From the NCBI GenBank assembly GCA_030604325.1, contig JAUVWC010000045.1, forward strand, positions 1-7,824: 7,824 bases of DNA, written 5' to 3'. Origin of the DNA: Candidatus Zixiibacteriota bacterium (GTDB lineage Bacteria; Blakebacterota; Blakebacteria; Blakebacterales; Blakebacteraceae). Under the pieces are notes generated by a model. The model saw only the letters and a list, made by a program, of their open reading frames with translations, made no database searches and was not told the DNA's origin. A program made the translations under genes and the position numbers. The stretch's first letter is position 1. Each line of letters starts with the position of its first letter. Shown one piece after another: positions 6,322 to 7,824 of this stretch.

Positions 6322-6333
6322 GGGCGCGTAATG

Positions 6334-7464
6334 CTAAGAGGAGGAGGAGGAGGAGGAGGAACTCTCGCTTAGCAGCTCCGCGACCGTCTCGATGAGACGT
6401 CGGTTCTCATCTTCGAGCCCCACGCTGATCCTTACGGCGTTCATATCGGTACCGAAGCTGCCCATCGGCCGAATGATGACGCCCTTGTCCAGCAGAGCGT
6501 TGTAGGCCTTGTTGGCGTCGATCGGCAGGAAGGCCATGACGAAGTTGGTCTGGCTGTCGAGGACGCGGCAGCCCAGCTTGCGGAGCTCTTCGGCGACGTG
6601 TCGCCGTGCAGCGTTGTTCTCTCTGCTGATACGCTCGACTCTCTCGGTCTCCTTCAGCGCGGTCAGGGCTGCAACCTGTGATAGAGAGTTCACATTGAAC
6701 GGTGGGCGGACCCGTTCCAGCAGACTCACCAGATCAGGATGACTGATGGAGTAGCCTACTCTGAGTCCGGCCAGGGAATGAATCTTGGAGAAGGTGCGGA
6801 GGATGATCAGGTTGGGATAGCGGTCCAGCCACTCGATGGTCCGGGGATAGTCGGGAGCATCCACGTATTCGTAGTATGCCTCGTCTACGGCCACCAGGAC
6901 ATTCTGCGGAACGGTTTCCATAAAGCGCTCGAGCTTGTCGGCGCTGTTGTATGTACCGGTGGGGTTGTCGGGATTGGCGATGAAAACCAGCTTGGTCTTC
7001 TCGTTCACCGTCTCCGCCATAGCCTCGAGGTCGTGACGGAAGTCCTCGTCGATGGGTACGGCGATCCCGGTGCCCTGTGATATCTGGCTGACGATGGCGT
7101 AGATCACGAAGGAGGGAGTGGCGTATATCAGGTTTTCTCCCGGCTTGGCAAAGACATTCGCCAGCAGGTAGAGGATCTCCACCGAACCGGCGCCGATGAA
7201 GATGCGTTCCTCGTCGACCTGCAGGTGCTCGGTCAGGGCACGGTGCAGGTAGAAGACACAGTCATCGGGATAGCGGTTCAGCTCGCGGCAGCCCTTCTCG
7301 AGGACCTCCAACACCGCCGGGCTGGGGCCGTGGGGATTCTCGTTCGAGGCAAGCTTGATGACTTCGGCCAGACCTCGTTCCCGCTGCAGTTCCTCTACGG
7401 GTTTGCCCGGGATGTAGGGCCTCACCCCCAGAATCTCTTCGCGGGCCAGTTTCTGAAAGTCCAC
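6334..7464 (-). CDS. hisC: Histidinol-phosphate aminotransferase (HisC)
   Basis: This PLP-dependent class I/II aminotransferase interconverts imidazole-acetol phosphate and L-histidinol phosphate in histidine biosynthesis. Some relatives also act on aromatic amino-acid precursors. Numbering from the GTG at 7464 gives 376 residues. The family start VRPYIPGKPVEEL is followed by KLASNENPHGPSP, NPDNPTGT with Asn167, DEAYYEY with Asp194 and Tyr197, the PLP lysine Lys227 in RTFSKIHSLAGLRVGY, Arg235 after it, and the substrate-binding Arg345 in VRISVG. An ATG at 7518 would add 18 residues. The GTG is preferred because AAGGAGG at 7476-7470 lies five bases before it and the HisC family starts there. 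The C-terminus is odd: nine serines in a row, encoded by a TCC tract. The gene is GC-rich like the TRAP operon and unlike the convergent glycosyltransferase. No other his genes are in the window. Confidence 0.93.
   Translation of the reverse strand: MDFQKLAREEILGVRPYIPGKPVEELQRERGLAEVIKLASNENPHGPSPAVLEVLEKGCRELNRYPDDCVFYLHRALTEHLQVDEERIFIGAGSVEILYLLANVFAKPGENLIYATPSFVIYAIVSQISQGTGIAVPIDEDFRHDLEAMAETVNEKTKLVFIANPDNPTGTYNSADKLERFMETVPQNVLVAVDEAYYEYVDAPDYPRTIEWLDRYPNLIILRTFSKIHSLAGLRVGYSISHPDLVSLLERVRPPFNVNSLSQVAALTALKETERVERISRENNAARRHVAEELRKLGCRVLDSQTNFVMAFLPIDANKAYNALLDKGVIIRPMGSFGTDMNAVRISVGLEDENRRLIETVAELLSESSSSSSSSS
6338..6360. repeat. GGA/TCC trinucleotide tract at the 3' end of hisC
   Basis: Seven perfect GGA units at 6340-6360, preceded by AGA, read as seven TCC serine codons plus one TCT on the hisC strand, directly before the TAG at 6336-6334. 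Such simple repeats change length by slippage. Whole-unit changes would keep the frame and only alter the serine tail, while the stop codon stays next to the tract. Confidence 0.85.
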
Positions 7465-7469
7465 TCCTC

Positions 7470-7476
7470 CCTCCTT
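7470..7476 (-). promoter_or_regulatory. Ribosome binding site deciding the hisC start
   Basis: On the minus strand AAGGAGG runs from 7476 to 7470, with five bases before the GTG at 7464-7462. This near-perfect Shine-Dalgarno site lies inside the longer frame that starts at ATG 7518, and no comparable site precedes that ATG. It therefore favours the GTG as the true start. Confidence 0.7.
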
Positions 7477-7521
7477 CCATGGCCGATATATTGACCTATG
7501 GAATATGGGAGCATTCAAAAC

Positions 7522-7558
7522 GCGTGGCCAGCCAATCCGGGCGCAGTGCGTGGCCGGC
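7522..7558. repeat. Two copies of an 11-base direct repeat upstream of hisC
   Basis: The sequence GCGTGGCC(A/G)GC occurs at 7522-7532 and again at 7548-7558, matching at ten of eleven positions, with starts 26 bases apart. Both copies lie between a possible minus-strand -10 element and the hisC start. They could be paired binding sites for a regulator or part of the hisC leader RNA; nothing in the sequence decides this. Confidence 0.4.
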
Positions 7559-7572
7559 TAAAAACGCAATCT

Positions 7573-7599
7573 TTTATAGGCCAAGCCCGGTATAGTCCA
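7573..7599 (-). promoter_or_regulatory. Possible hisC promoter (weak)
   Basis: On the minus strand, TGGACT (7599-7594, four of six matches to TTGACA) and TATAAA (7578-7573, five of six to TATAAT) are 15 bases apart, slightly shorter than ideal. The position, about 110 bases before the GTG start and downstream of the hairpin at 7663-7694, is reasonable for a hisC promoter. The match is modest and unsupported by other data. Confidence 0.3.
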
Positions 7600-7662
7600 G
7601 AGAGGTAACGCCCTCGACCTGATGCGTTCAGTAGGCCTGGACGTGTGAAGGGTTATAATAAG

Positions 7663-7697
7663 ACTCCGCTTCCGTGATGGGACGGAAGCGGAGTTTT
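7663..7697. terminator. Strong hairpin terminator, probably for the minus-strand gene ending at 7727
   Basis: ACTCCGCTTCCGT at 7663-7675 and ACGGAAGCGGAGT at 7682-7694 form a perfect 13-base-pair stem with a six-base loop. The plus strand continues TTTTG. The minus strand continues CTTATTAT, a T-rich but interrupted tail. A minus-strand gene stops at 7727, only 33 bases before the stem, and hisC follows further along the same strand. The most likely role is therefore ending that gene before hisC. The shape could stop transcription in both directions. No plus-strand gene precedes it. Confidence 0.75.
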
Positions 7698-7726
7698 GTG
7701 AAGAACAGGGATAGAAGACAGTACTA

Positions 7727-7824
7727 TTAACGGCGGAACCTCATTGCCCCTCGGGTGAGTCTGGTGAGGTTGCCGCCGGTTATGCCGCCTCCGCTGCGGC
7801 GGTCACCGGCGATCTCCAGGTGCG
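7727..7824 (-). CDS. C-terminal end of an unidentified gene (partial)
   Basis: On the minus strand a frame is open from the window edge to a TAA at 7729-7727 and encodes about 32 residues. It starts HLEIAGDRRSGGG, continues ITGGNLTRLTR and ends GAMRFRR. The hairpin terminator 33 bases after the stop and the GC-rich codons support a genuine gene end. The tail is rich in glycine and arginine and shows no motif I can assign, so no function is proposed. The other two minus frames stop within the fragment. Confidence 0.55.
   Translation of the reverse strand, partial: HLEIAGDRRSGGGITGGNLTRLTRGAMRFRR

Noticed and set aside
6338..6360. GGA tract as a ribosome binding site for a plus-strand gene
   Set aside because: No start codon with an open frame of meaningful length follows on the plus strand; the tract is explained by the hisC 3' end.
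7654..7659. Perfect TATAAT on the plus strand
   Set aside because: No -35 element lies at a suitable distance, and the strong hairpin begins four bases downstream, leaving nothing to transcribe. It is probably chance, or part of the minus-strand terminator tail.
7560..7662. Possible tRNA or known small RNA upstream of hisC
   Set aside because: No cloverleaf, TTC-loop or known RNA core motif could be built from the few short pairings present.

Overview
The window looks like a stretch of bacterial chromosome. Most of it is GC-rich (roughly 57-70% in the lines I counted) and tightly packed, with a clearly AT-richer block at about 4380-6325 (roughly 30-45% in its first and last lines). I cannot name the organism. 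The TRAP receptor carries a lipoprotein signal, which is more usual in monoderm bacteria (Firmicutes or Chloroflexota types) than in proteobacteria. That, with the style of GalU and HisC, makes a Chloroflexota-like or related lineage a weak guess only.

Layout. (1) Positions 1-3734 form a plus-strand operon: the 3' tail of an unidentified gene, galU (UTP-glucose-1-phosphate uridylyltransferase), then a tripartite TRAP transporter in the order receptor dctP, small permease dctQ, large permease dctM. The genes overlap or nearly touch (ATGA between galU and dctP, TAATG between dctQ and dctM). The dctP reading frame is broken near 1636 although both halves encode good family sequence, so it is either a real pseudogene or a sequence error. 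(2) Positions 3784-4242, minus strand, hold a small orphan protein resembling the middle 'Recombinase' domain of large serine recombinases but without a catalytic domain. (3) Positions 4372-6293, plus strand, hold a low-GC two-gene unit with its own sigma70-like promoter: a cytoplasmic NodB-type polysaccharide deacetylase and, one base after its stop codon, a membrane family-2 glycosyltransferase. (4) Positions 6334-7464, minus strand, hold hisC, convergent with the glycosyltransferase and ending in a GGA/TCC trinucleotide tract that encodes nine serines. (5) Positions 7465-7824 hold the hisC upstream region with a repeated 11-mer, a strong 13-bp terminator-like hairpin, and the C-terminal end of an unidentified minus-strand gene.

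How they work together. GalU makes UDP-glucose for surface polysaccharide, and the TRAP system imports an unidentified organic acid using an ion gradient. The deacetylase/glycosyltransferase pair probably builds and modifies an amino-sugar glycan or glycolipid. Its low GC, separate promoter and neighbouring recombinase-like gene suggest it was acquired as a cassette between dctM and hisC. HisC serves histidine biosynthesis and has no evident link to the others. The most notable points are the glycan cassette, the broken dctP, the orphan recombinase-domain protein and the microsatellite at the end of hisC.
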